From positions 434,001 through 498,000 of the forward strand of contig SCQP01000001.1 in the NCBI GenBank assembly GCA_004299485.1: a stretch of DNA of 64,000 nucleotides, written 5' to 3'. Shown here one piece after another: positions 51,341-59,325 of this stretch. Both the position numbers and the translations under genes were made by a program. Numbering within the stretch: position 1 is the stretch's first letter; each line of letters starts with the position of its first letter. A model generated the notes under the pieces. That model had not been told where the DNA came from. It was given only the letters and a program-made list of their open reading frames with translations, and did not search any database. The stretch comes from Acidobacteriota bacterium (GTDB lineage Bacteria; Acidobacteriota; Terriglobia; Terriglobales; SCQP01).

Positions 51341-51825
51341 CTGTAGCTTTGGTATCCCTCGCGCCCGATGTACAACTGCTCATTCACATCCAGGTAGCAA
51401 TTCTGCTTATCGGCGCCGCAGCCCTGGTCTGCCACCCCATGCTCGATGTCGTAGTTGTCCCAGTACACCTGGTCAGATGGCATGTCGACGCTGAATCGCG
51501 GCGGGGCCGCGTGGACCGTCTCTTGCGGGACATACTTGCAGGGGCCATTGCAGACCAGATGTCCTCCGCTGCAACCGGTCAGAATCATGTCGTTGGCGTC
51601 GACGATGTGATAGCCGGTGGCATCGGTAAACCCGACGACATAGACGTCATAGCCCCCACACCCGCCTTGAAAGCTGAGCGTTGTGCTGTTTCTCGGACAT
51701 GCGGCGGAAGGATCAGCCTGCGTTCCCGCATGGCGCACGTTCACGCCGCCCGCTGCACCTGCCACGAGGACAAATGCAATGAGGGCGCTCAGAGGCAGAG
51801 ACAGTACACGAAGCCTCCAGCTCAT
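51310..51825 (-). CDS. Cys-rich secreted hypothetical protein
   Basis: This 171-residue protein starts at ATG 51825 with AAGGGGG just upstream. It has a signal peptide (LPLSALIAFVLVAGAAG). The mature part has eight cysteines in pairs (GGCGGY, LTGCSGGHLVCNGPC, DQGCGADKQNC, SYSC), so it is probably held by disulfides in the periplasm or outside. Family unknown. It overlaps the next gene and lies between a broken IS3 and a TonB-dependent receptor. Confidence 0.6.
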   Translation of the reverse strand: MSWRLRVLSLPLSALIAFVLVAGAAGGVNVRHAGTQADPSAACPRNSTTLSFQGGCGGYDVYVVGFTDATGYHIVDANDMILTGCSGGHLVCNGPCKYVPQETVHAAPPRFSVDMPSDQVYWDNYDIEHGVADQGCGADKQNCYLDVNEQLYIGREGYQSYSCSAPSGLLQ

Positions 51826-51883
51826 ACAACCCCCCTTTCGGGAGTCATTCTTGCTCCGGACGGAAGCAGTTGTCAAGGGGTCA

Positions 51884-51900
51884 CGTACATAGTCAGTACG
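51884..51900. promoter_or_regulatory. Inverted repeat between divergent promoters
   Basis: CGTAC-N7-GTACG lies between the Cys-rich protein promoter (TTGACA complement at 51871-51876) and the receptor promoter at 51954. It is a candidate operator for coordinated control. Short, so tentative. Confidence 0.3.
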
Positions 51901-51953
51901 CGTTCAATGCCCGCCTCCCCGGAGCACGGGACCTCGGCAGTTGGAGGCTTGGC

Positions 51954-51982
51954 TTGACAAGCGTGCATGCCGACGCGATAGA
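51954..51982 (+). promoter_or_regulatory. Promoter of the TonB-dependent receptor gene
   Basis: A perfect TTGACA -35 is followed by 17 bases and GATAGA as a weak -10. It lies about 75 bases before the receptor start codon at 52057. Confidence 0.5.
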
Positions 51983-52056
51983 CTGGCGCTGGATACGGAA
52001 CCAGAATTTTTGTCCGGACGCGCGGAACCAAGCGTCAGCCGGGCGCGGGAGGTGCG

Positions 52057-55000
52057 ATGGGCAGGGTACTGCAGGCGCTGGTTTTTGCCAGTCTTTTAGG
52101 AGTTTTTTACGTACCGGCGGTGCGGGCGCAGTCGAACTCCACAGGAGCCATTGCGGGCACGATCACGGACGCTTCCGGGGCAGCCGTACCGGCCGCGCAA
52201 GTGACCGTCATCAATCTGCTAAGCGGGGAGCCGCTCGTGGTTGCGACTGGACGCTGGGGCCAATACGAGCTGCCCTTTCTGGCGCCCGGACTCTATCGAG
52301 TCATCGTGACCAAGGTTGGTTTCGCACACGCCAACATCGCCCCGGTTACTGTCGCGGTGACTCAGACAGCCACCACGAATATCCAGTTGCAGATCGGCCC
52401 GAAGGTGCAAACGATCGATGTGACATCGCCGGGACCAATGCTGCAGACGCACTCGGCCGAGACCGGGTCGGTGACCGCGGGATCCACGATCACCCGGCTG
52501 CCGCTGGTCAGCCGCAACTACCTGCAGATCGTGGGCTTGAACCCCGGCATTGCAACCACCCCCACCAATGCCGCCGACATCGGGCGGGGAGGCAGCGCCG
52601 AAGCACGGAATCTCTCGGTGAACGGGGGAATCAGCAACGACAACAACTTCGAAATGAACGGCATTGGCGTCAACGACGTGTTTGGCGCAGGTGTCTTCAC
52701 GGGCGGAGTCCCGACGCCCAGCCCGGACGCCATCGAGGAATTCAAGGTCGTGACCAGCCCCTACGACGCGTCGAACGGCCACAACGCCGCCGCCAGCGTG
52801 GACGTGATTACCAAAGCCGGCAGCAATCAAACTCACGGAACCGCGTTCGAGTTTTTACGCAACTCGGCGCTGAACGCCAATGATTTTTTTGCCAACCGCG
52901 TTCCAGCGCCGCCGGGGCAGAGAGCCCCGCGCGGCGTGCTCGATCAGAATCAGTTCGGGGCCGCAGTGGGCGGGCCAATCGTAAGAAACAAGTTGCAATA
53001 TTTCGGCTCTTACCAGGGAACGCGACAGCGCAACGGGCTAACGACCAACTGCGCCAGCGAGGTGGCGTTACCTCCTCTGAGCAACGACCGATCCGCCGCA
53101 GCCATCGCCAAACTCTTCAACGGACAGCGCGGCTACATCCAGACCGAACTCGGGGGCGTCGGGCCTGCGATCGATGAGAACTCGCCGCAAACCGGCTATA
53201 ACATCAATCCGATCGCACTCAAGCTGCTGCAGATGAAGGGACCGGATGGCGGCTATCTGATCCCCACGCCGCAAACCACCGACCCCACGGCCACAAGCTT
53301 CGACTCCCGAGGTCTGGCCGATTTCAGCCAGGCGTGCACCTTCACCGGCAATCAATACATTGCCAACTTCGATTGGTTGCGTACCGAGCACAGCCAATTG
53401 CGACTCCGTTTCTTTACCGCGACCGACCACACCACTTTCACCCTCCCTGGCTCTTCGTTAACCCGGACCGCCATACCTGGGTTTCCCTACCTGAACTCCA
53501 ACAACTTCTACACGCTGTCGCTGACCCACACACACACCTTCAGCGCTAAAGTGGTCAACCGGCTCGAGGGCGGATTCAATCGCAGCTTCAGCACCCTGCT
53601 CCAAGGCGAAGCATTCGGGTGGAGCGATCTTGGTTCCACCGTTCCCTTCGGCAATGCTGAGCCGGCAATTGGCATCGCCGGCGTGGGGCTGGGCGGAGGA
53701 GGCCAGGACACGATTTTTGCGCAAAACACATTCGATCTGAAGGACGATCTCGCGTGGGTCGACGGGCGGAGCGTGCTGCACCTGGGCGCTGAGGCGAGCC
53801 GCAGCCAGATCAACTCGCCTTATCTGCGATACGCCAGCTCGGCCCTCTTCCCCACCTTTGCCGATTTTCTGCTGGGCCTGAACGCACAGCAGAACGGCAC
53901 CGCAGCCGCGGGCGCGCCCTATAGCAACGAGCTGCTGGATGCAGGCCTGACGGGCGAGCTGGGCCGCTATTACCGCCTGAATGACGGGGACATCTACCTC
54001 GAAGATCAATGGCAGGCGAGCGCACAATTCACGGTTACGGCCGGCCTGCGCTGGGAGCACCTCGGCGACTTTTACGACACCCGGGGCCGGGCCGTCGAGC
54101 TGAATTTAGCGCGGGTCGATCCGCAACCGGGGGCAGGTTCGCTCGCCGGCTATGTCGTGCCCTCGAACTACCCCCTGGCCCTGCCCAGCGGGGTAGTTCG
54201 GAGCCCCAACCGCAGCGCCCTTAGGGGTGCCGGCACGAGCGTGCTGGAGCCGCGCATCGGCTTCGCCTGGCGCGTGCTGGGCAGCGAGCGCACCGTACTG
54301 CGCGGGGGTTACGGGACTTTTAGCAGCAGCACCGGCGGCCTGGGCCTTTACCAGGCGATCAGCTCGGCTCCTTTTGCCTACGTGTTGCTCAACGAGGGGC
54401 CGGCCAATGCAGCCGCGACGCTGGCTAACCCGCTGCCGCAGCCCGTGCCGCCACTTCCCCAATGGGTGCCCTATCAGGCGTCCAATCAACAGACCTTCCA
54501 GGGCATTGACGAGAACTGGCAACCAGCCACCTTCCAGCATTACGGCTTGGACATGCAGTGGCTGCTATCGCAGAACCTGATGCTGGAAGCCGGCTACGCC
54601 GGAAGCCGCGGCACTCATCTCGCTGCGGCCACCATGGTGGACCAGGCACAACTGGCAAGCCCCGCCCATCCGATTCGCGGGGTCACCGACAATACCGTCG
54701 CCAACGTCGCGGAACGCGAGCCCTACATGGGATTCTCGGTGCCCGGGCTCGTGCTGAGCGAACCCCGGGGGGCGTCTTGGTATAACGCGCTGGACCTGAG
54801 CCTGCAAAAGCGTTTCAGCAGCGGCCTGCAGTTTCTAGTCTCCTACACTTGGGCACGCGATTTGACGGACGTGCCCGGGGTGGTCACCGGCGCTGGCGAG
54901 GGCACGAGGATCTACGGCAACCAGTTGGATCTGCGGCAAAATTACGGTCCGGAAGGATTTATCCGGCCCCAGCGGCTGGTGGTCAGCTATCGGTACGACC

Positions 55001-55515
55001 TACCGGACCTGCCCAATTGGGCGCTGCTGCGCGGCTGGTCGGTCGCCGGAGTGACAACGATCCAATCCGGGGATTACCTCTCCGCCGCCCTGAGCAACGA
55101 CACCAGCAACATCTTTGGCGTCCCGAACAATAAACCCAACTTTACGCCCGGCTGCGTGGTTGCGAAAAGCGGATCCGTGGAAAGCCGGCTCAGCAGCTAT
55201 TTCAACACCCGTTGCTTCCGTGTGCCCGTTATTGCGGGCACGCACGACACGACCTTCGGCGACGCGCCCGTCGGCAACATAACCGGACCGCGCGAAGTCA
55301 TGTTTGACGCTTCGATTCAGAAAGATCTCGGCCTGCACTGGCTGGGGGAAGCGAGCAGCGCCAGATTCCGCACGGATTTCTTCAACCTGTTCAATCATCC
55401 GGTGTTCGGCGACCCCAGCACCGATTTCAACCCGCAGTCCAGCACCGGGGTAATTCTGGGCCCGACGGTGGTGAACCCGCGCGTGATCCAGTTCGGCTTG
55501 AAGCTGGAGTTCTGA
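52057..55515 (+). CDS. Oar-like TonB-dependent receptor
   Basis: This 1152-residue protein has a signal peptide (ALVFASLLGVFYVPAVRA), then a carboxypeptidase-regulatory domain (GTITDASGAAVPAAQVTVINLLSG ... LAPGLYRVIVTKVGF). A plug domain with LNPGI and GGISNDNNFEMNGIGVND follows, and a long outer-membrane barrel ends in an aromatic residue (QFGLKLEF). Such large receptors are abundant in acidobacteria and probably import or bind complex carbohydrates or peptides. It has its own promoter and no obvious substrate-binding partner. Its stop codon abuts a hemB scrap. Confidence 0.9.
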   Translation: MGRVLQALVFASLLGVFYVPAVRAQSNSTGAIAGTITDASGAAVPAAQVTVINLLSGEPLVVATGRWGQYELPFLAPGLYRVIVTKVGFAHANIAPVTVAVTQTATTNIQLQIGPKVQTIDVTSPGPMLQTHSAETGSVTAGSTITRLPLVSRNYLQIVGLNPGIATTPTNAADIGRGGSAEARNLSVNGGISNDNNFEMNGIGVNDVFGAGVFTGGVPTPSPDAIEEFKVVTSPYDASNGHNAAASVDVITKAGSNQTHGTAFEFLRNSALNANDFFANRVPAPPGQRAPRGVLDQNQFGAAVGGPIVRNKLQYFGSYQGTRQRNGLTTNCASEVALPPLSNDRSAAAIAKLFNGQRGYIQTELGGVGPAIDENSPQTGYNINPIALKLLQMKGPDGGYLIPTPQTTDPTATSFDSRGLADFSQACTFTGNQYIANFDWLRTEHSQLRLRFFTATDHTTFTLPGSSLTRTAIPGFPYLNSNNFYTLSLTHTHTFSAKVVNRLEGGFNRSFSTLLQGEAFGWSDLGSTVPFGNAEPAIGIAGVGLGGGGQDTIFAQNTFDLKDDLAWVDGRSVLHLGAEASRSQINSPYLRYASSALFPTFADFLLGLNAQQNGTAAAGAPYSNELLDAGLTGELGRYYRLNDGDIYLEDQWQASAQFTVTAGLRWEHLGDFYDTRGRAVELNLARVDPQPGAGSLAGYVVPSNYPLALPSGVVRSPNRSALRGAGTSVLEPRIGFAWRVLGSERTVLRGGYGTFSSSTGGLGLYQAISSAPFAYVLLNEGPANAAATLANPLPQPVPPLPQWVPYQASNQQTFQGIDENWQPATFQHYGLDMQWLLSQNLMLEAGYAGSRGTHLAAATMVDQAQLASPAHPIRGVTDNTVANVAEREPYMGFSVPGLVLSEPRGASWYNALDLSLQKRFSSGLQFLVSYTWARDLTDVPGVVTGAGEGTRIYGNQLDLRQNYGPEGFIRPQRLVVSYRYDLPDLPNWALLRGWSVAGVTTIQSGDYLSAALSNDTSNIFGVPNNKPNFTPGCVVAKSGSVESRLSSYFNTRCFRVPVIAGTHDTTFGDAPVGNITGPREVMFDASIQKDLGLHWLGEASSARFRTDFFNLFNHPVFGDPSTDFNPQSSTGVILGPTVVNPRVIQFGLKLEF

Positions 55516-55580
55516 TTCGCCGCGCCGGCACCGACGTGGTGATCACCTACTTCGCCCGCATCGCCGCCGCCAAGCTGTAA
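55515..55580 (+). pseudogene. hemB: 3' remnant of hemB (delta-aminolevulinate dehydratase)
   Basis: Twenty-one codons and a stop read IRRAGTDVVITYFARIAAAKL. This matches the conserved C-terminal end of HemB (I-R/K-R-A-G-A-D-x-I/V-x-TYFA-x-x-A-A). The rest of hemB is absent: the receptor gene sits directly before it. It is therefore a rearrangement scar, not a gene. Confidence 0.7.
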
Positions 55581-55630
55581 GGACGCGAAGCTACCCCGCC
55601 GGCAGCGCAAGATCTGCCAGGGGGTGCGCT

Positions 55631-55743
55631 AGTGGCTCGCCACTTTTTGCCCTGGTCGCTCCCGTTGGTCGCTGGGAGTGCGGGCTTCGATTCCCGGCAG
55701 GGTCCGCCCGCTGGCGCTCAGGGCTCCTCCAAGCTGCCGCCAG
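55631..55743 (-). repeat. Repeat family B, 113 bp (inverted copy)
   Basis: It matches 33784-33896 at 112 of 113 positions on the opposite strand. It lies in the 390-bp gap after the receptor gene, which otherwise holds only the hemB scrap and unassigned sequence. Confidence 0.92.
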
Positions 55744-55906
55744 CGGGAGCTGGGAAGCTGGTTGGTTGGACGACGCCCCGAGGAATAGTCACGTTCGCGG
55801 GAGCGCGGCAGAGCACAGCGTCGCGCAGGCGATGGTAGACCTGCTGGACAAAAGGCGACGAGCCACCCACGTGCCCTCTCCACCACGCCCCGCCCCGACC
55901 CGGCGT

Positions 55907-56425
55907 TTATAAACGGCGATATTCTTTCCGGACAGGGGGGGCAGCAGGCCGCGAGCCGGGCAGGCGGACGACGATATGCCGGTCGTGGCCAATGCCTTCG
56001 CTTTCACTCGACAGCCCGGCTTCCTCGCGCAGCGCCAGATGCACGGTGCGGCGGTCGCGGGAGTTCATGGGCGCAAACGCGTAGGGCAGGCCGGTCTTGC
56101 GCACGCGCTCCGCGGCCATTTTGGCGAGCGCACGCAGTTCCTCGACGCGCATCTGGCGGCGGCCCTGACAGTCGAACAGCACGCGATGATGTTCGTCGGG
56201 CAGGAAGCGTAGCGTCTCAAAGGCCAGATATTCGATCGAGCGCAGCAGCTCGCCATCGTCGGCCAGCAGTAGGCCCGCGTCCTGGCCGGAAAAGTCGACG
56301 ACGATCTCCGGACCTTCGCCGTCGGGCGCAGGCGGCGTCAGAAACTGAAATTGCAGCCGGAAGTGGCCTTCGCGCACCACCGTCTCCAGGAACTCACGCA
56401 GACGCTCTTGCTTTTCCGCTTCCAT
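55907..56425 (-). CDS. khpB: KhpB/Jag-type KH-R3H RNA-binding protein
   Basis: This 172-residue protein has a KH-II-like domain (PEIVVDFSGQDAGLLLADDGELLRSIEYLAFETL) and an R3H domain (APMNSRDRRTVHLALREEAGLSSESEGIGHDRHIVVRL). The KH loop, normally G-R/K-x-G, is replaced by A-D-D-G, so RNA binding by KH may be weakened. The Jag-N domain is missing. The position after yidC is the normal one for khpB. The role in RNA binding and cell-envelope control is inferred from the family. Confidence 0.85.
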   Translation of the reverse strand: MEAEKQERLREFLETVVREGHFRLQFQFLTPPAPDGEGPEIVVDFSGQDAGLLLADDGELLRSIEYLAFETLRFLPDEHHRVLFDCQGRRQMRVEELRALAKMAAERVRKTGLPYAFAPMNSRDRRTVHLALREEAGLSSESEGIGHDRHIVVRLPGSRPAAPPVRKEYRRL

Positions 56426-56437
56426 AGGCCTCCCGCC

Positions 56438-58270
56438 TTACCGCTTGGGGCTGACGACTTTGCCCTCGATCACTTTCTTTTTCCCCGTGCTTTTGCCGCT
56501 CGCAATCTGATCGCGCTCTTTCGCTTTATCGTGCGCGGCGACATCGGCTATCGCTTTGTCGTTATACGTCTTATTCGCCACCCATTGCTGGCCGGTGCTG
56601 ATGACGTTATAGCCGAGATAGTAGAGGTTCACGCCGCTCGGCAGATAGAAGAAGAACCAGCCCACGAAAATCGGCATCGCCCACTTCATCAACTTCGCCT
56701 GGCGCGGATCCTGGCCCGGCGTCATGGGCATGAGAGCGGTCATGAAGAACTGCGAAATCACCAGCAGAATCGGCAGGATGTAGTACGGATCCTTGGCCGA
56801 CAAATCGTGAATGTAGCCGATCCAGGGGGCATGGCGCAGCTCGAACGCCGTCTCCAGCATTTCCCAGAAGGCATAGATCAGCGGGAGCTGAATCAGCATC
56901 GGCAGACAACCGCCGAGCGGATTCACGCCATGCTCGCTGTAGACCTTCATGATCTCCTGCTGCACCTCCTGGCGGCGGGGATCACGCATGGGATAGCGCT
57001 TCATCTTGGCGTTGAGCGAGTTGATCTTGGGCTGCAGCGCCATCATCTTGGCCTGCGACTTCTGCGCCATCATCTTCAGCGGGAAGGTGGCCATGGTGAT
57101 GATGAAGGTGATGAACAAAATCGCCCAGCCGTAATTGGGAACCCAATGCACGTAGGTCCAGTTCATCCACAGAAACAGCGGCTCGGCGACAAAGCTGAAC
57201 CAGCCGAAATCGACCAGGCCACGCAGCGCCGGATCCGCCGCGCTCAGCAGCGAGAGTTTTTTGGGACCGACAAAGACGCGGGTGGAAATCGGCCCGCCGG
57301 TCGAGATCGCCAGCCCGACCGTATCCACCGGCTTATTCGTGGTGACGTTGCCGCTGGCATCGACCAGGCGCGGCTTGTACTGGTTCTTGAGCCGGGTGAC
57401 GGTAAGCGAAGGCTGCTGGTTGGGCAGGAAGGCCATGGCGAAGTAATGGTCTTCCACGCCCACGAACTGGAACACGCCCTGCTCGGTGGTGCCGGTGTTG
57501 ACGTCTTTGCCTTTGATGGTTGTGACACTGCTGCCGGACTGATGGAACAGCTTCTCGGTATCAAAATCTCCGGGCGCTGGCCGGTCGCCAAAGGCGCCTT
57601 GCCAGGCCAGCGATGCGCCTACAGGCTGGCCGTCGCGCGTCAGGCTGGCATCGACTTCGACTTCATAGCTGTTGCTGAAGGTAAACGTCTTTTTCGCGAG
57701 CAGCGAACCGTTCGACCAGGTGAAGGTCAGAATCTGATCGCCGTTCGCGGCGGTGCGTTCACGGAATTGATACAGCGCATTGTCAAGCTGCTGGCGCAGA
57801 GCTGCGTCCTTGCTCCAGAACGCCAGCGGGTAACCGAATTCTTTCGAAAAGCTCGGACCCACAACATCGAGCGGCTTGCCGGCGTCGTCTTTGTACTGCG
57901 TCAGAACCCAGGAATGTACGTCGGCGCCGCGGTTGCTGAAAACGACCTTGAACGCGGGCGTGTTGACGGTAATCGCTTGTTCGCCGTGCGCCGCAATCGG
58001 TGCGGCTTTGGGCGCGGCCTTGGCCGGCGCCGTCTTAGCCGCCTTGGCCCCTGCGGCCGGCGCCACGCTGACGCTCGGCGGCACGCCGCTTGGCTTCGCC
58101 GCCGGAGCCTGGGCGGTTATCGGCGCCTTCTTCTCCGCCTGTTGCGGCGTCGGCATCTTCGAGTCCTTGTTGAGGAACGGCATCACGACCAGAAACAGCG
58201 CAAACATCAGCCCCAGCGCCACAATGAGGCGGCGTTCAAAACCGGGATCGTCGTTGTTGTTTAAAGCCAT
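56438..58270 (-). CDS. yidC: Membrane protein insertase YidC
   Basis: This 610-residue Gram-negative-type YidC has an N-terminal helix, a large periplasmic domain (about 60-370) with an Ala/Pro-rich linker, and then the conserved 5-helix core. The core includes NYGWAILFITFIITMATFPLKM, SEHGVNPLGGCLPMLIQLPLIYAFWEML and FVGWFFFYLPSGVNLYYLGYN. It inserts proteins into the inner membrane alone or with Sec. It lies in the rpmH-rnpA-yidD-yidC-khpB order. Confidence 0.97.
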   Translation of the reverse strand: MALNNNDDPGFERRLIVALGLMFALFLVVMPFLNKDSKMPTPQQAEKKAPITAQAPAAKPSGVPPSVSVAPAAGAKAAKTAPAKAAPKAAPIAAHGEQAITVNTPAFKVVFSNRGADVHSWVLTQYKDDAGKPLDVVGPSFSKEFGYPLAFWSKDAALRQQLDNALYQFRERTAANGDQILTFTWSNGSLLAKKTFTFSNSYEVEVDASLTRDGQPVGASLAWQGAFGDRPAPGDFDTEKLFHQSGSSVTTIKGKDVNTGTTEQGVFQFVGVEDHYFAMAFLPNQQPSLTVTRLKNQYKPRLVDASGNVTTNKPVDTVGLAISTGGPISTRVFVGPKKLSLLSAADPALRGLVDFGWFSFVAEPLFLWMNWTYVHWVPNYGWAILFITFIITMATFPLKMMAQKSQAKMMALQPKINSLNAKMKRYPMRDPRRQEVQQEIMKVYSEHGVNPLGGCLPMLIQLPLIYAFWEMLETAFELRHAPWIGYIHDLSAKDPYYILPILLVISQFFMTALMPMTPGQDPRQAKLMKWAMPIFVGWFFFYLPSGVNLYYLGYNVISTGQQWVANKTYNDKAIADVAAHDKAKERDQIASGKSTGKKKVIEGKVVSPKR

Positions 58271-58276
58271 GTTGAG

Positions 58277-58516
58277 CTACGCGTGTTTATGTCTCTGCGG
58301 AACCGGATCAAACCCGCCCGGGTGAAAGGGATGGCAGCGCAACAGCCGCCACACCGCCATGCCCGTCCCGCGGATCACCCCAAACCGCTCGACCGCCTGC
58401 ACCGCGTACTCGCTGCAGGTGGGATAAAAGCGACAGGAAGGCGGCAGCGCGGGAGAAATCACGCGCTGGTAGCCGCGCAGGCAAAACCGAACTGCGGTTT
58501 TGGGCCAGTCCCTCAT
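58277..58516 (-). CDS. yidD: Membrane protein insertion efficiency factor YidD
   Basis: This 79-residue protein has the YidD signature [32 protein letters not shown] and [15 protein letters not shown] 58516 gives the usual family length. It supports YidC-mediated insertion; mechanism uncertain. It overlaps rnpA by 4 bp and precedes yidC by 6 bp. Confidence 0.95.
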   Translation of the reverse strand: MRDWPKTAVRFCLRGYQRVISPALPPSCRFYPTCSEYAVQAVERFGVIRGTGMAVWRLLRCHPFHPGGFDPVPQRHKHA

Positions 58517-58905
58517 GATTGTTTCGCGCCCAGAGTGGCGCACAACTTCTCGATCTGCACGCTCAGCTCCCGGGCCAATTCCTCAAAACTTGCCTCGGCC
58601 ACCGCGGGCCGGGGATTAATGACGAAGTCTCCCCGGCAGCCCGCCAGGTCGGGCAGACGGCGAAGCAGCTCGCGGGTGCGGCGGCGGATGCGATTGCGCA
58701 GCACCGCGTTCCCGAGTTTCTTCGAAGCCGTAATACCGAAGCGGGCGCCCGCGTGCGGGCGCGTCATCGCGAACACCGTGAAGTGGCGCGACGAGCGGCG
58801 CACGCCTTGCTCATACGTCGTCCGAAAATCGGCGCGACACAACAGCCGCCGCGATTTTCTCCAGCGGGCCGAGTCGTTAGTCGCGGTATCCGGCGCTGAC
58901 GGCAA
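58513..58905 (-). CDS. rnpA: Ribonuclease P protein component
   Basis: This 130-residue basic protein has the RnpA core: [26 protein letters not shown], then [30 protein letters not shown] (the RNR motif for RNA contact). It is the protein subunit that helps RNase P RNA process tRNA precursors. No ATG or GTG fits between rpmH and the core. TTG 58905, inside the rpmH 3' end, gives a normal family length. The open frame extends upstream to 59211 without support. Confidence 0.93.
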   Translation of the reverse strand: MPSAPDTATNDSARWRKSRRLLCRADFRTTYEQGVRRSSRHFTVFAMTRPHAGARFGITASKKLGNAVLRNRIRRRTRELLRRLPDLAGCRGDFVINPRPAVAEASFEELARELSVQIEKLCATLGAKQS

Positions 58906-59032
58906 CGCGTTTACGCCCTTTCGCCCGCCGGCGGGAGAGCACGGCGCGCCCGTTCTTCGTGGCCATGCGGGCGCGGAAGCCATGGACCTTACTGCGGCGC
59001 CGCCGATTGGGTTGAAAAGTTCGCTTGGGCAT
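58877..59032 (-). CDS. rpmH: 50S ribosomal protein L34
   Basis: This 51-residue protein reads [20 protein letters not shown] followed by [20 protein letters not shown], the near-universal L34 sequence. It begins at ATG 59032 and ends TAA 58877-58879. It overlaps the rnpA start by 29 bp, a common arrangement. The promoter lies about 130 bp upstream. Confidence 0.97.
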   Translation of the reverse strand: MPKRTFQPNRRRRSKVHGFRARMATKNGRAVLSRRRAKGRKRVAVSAGYRD

Positions 59033-59325
59033 AATCTTGACGCCAGTGCGTTCTCATGCGCACGCTTCGAGAGAAAAATTCGCTGCATGCAAGGGGCGCA
59101 CCCGCCACTCCCGCCTCGCCAAGGCCAACGGCAGGACACGAGCACACTGGACTTTAGGTAGTATAGCCGCCCTCCGAGATGGCGGCAAGCAGCAGCCAAA
59201 CGCGGCCGCAAAACCTACGAAGAAAAAATTTTCCATTCTGGGTGCTCCGGAGTACCAAGTTCGTGAGATGCTATCCACCGCTGCCCCCTTTCGGGCAGTC
59301 GAGGCAGTCGGCGAGTTCGGAACGC
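59033..59325. other. rpmH-dnaA intergenic region, candidate replication origin
   Basis: The 293-bp region between divergent rpmH and dnaA holds the rpmH promoter and an A/T-rich patch around 59219-59239 in otherwise GC-rich DNA (possible unwinding element). Only one weak DnaA-box-like site (CTATCCACC near 59268) is seen, far fewer than a typical origin. The real oriC may be elsewhere. Confidence 0.35.
59160..59188 (-). promoter_or_regulatory. Promoter of the rpmH-rnpA-yidD-yidC-khpB operon
   Basis: On the minus strand, TTGCCG (59188-59183), a 17-base spacer and TATACT (59165-59160) form a good sigma-70 promoter. A leader of about 120 bases follows before rpmH. Confidence 0.65.

Noticed and set aside
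55631-55743. tRNA-like T-arm (CTTCGATTCC) inside repeat B
   Set aside because: No acceptor, D or anticodon arms can be folded around it in either copy, so a tRNA origin is not supported.
59262-59280. DnaA box near the dnaA gene
   Set aside because: CTATCCACC differs at two of nine positions from the consensus and stands alone, so it was not annotated as a box.
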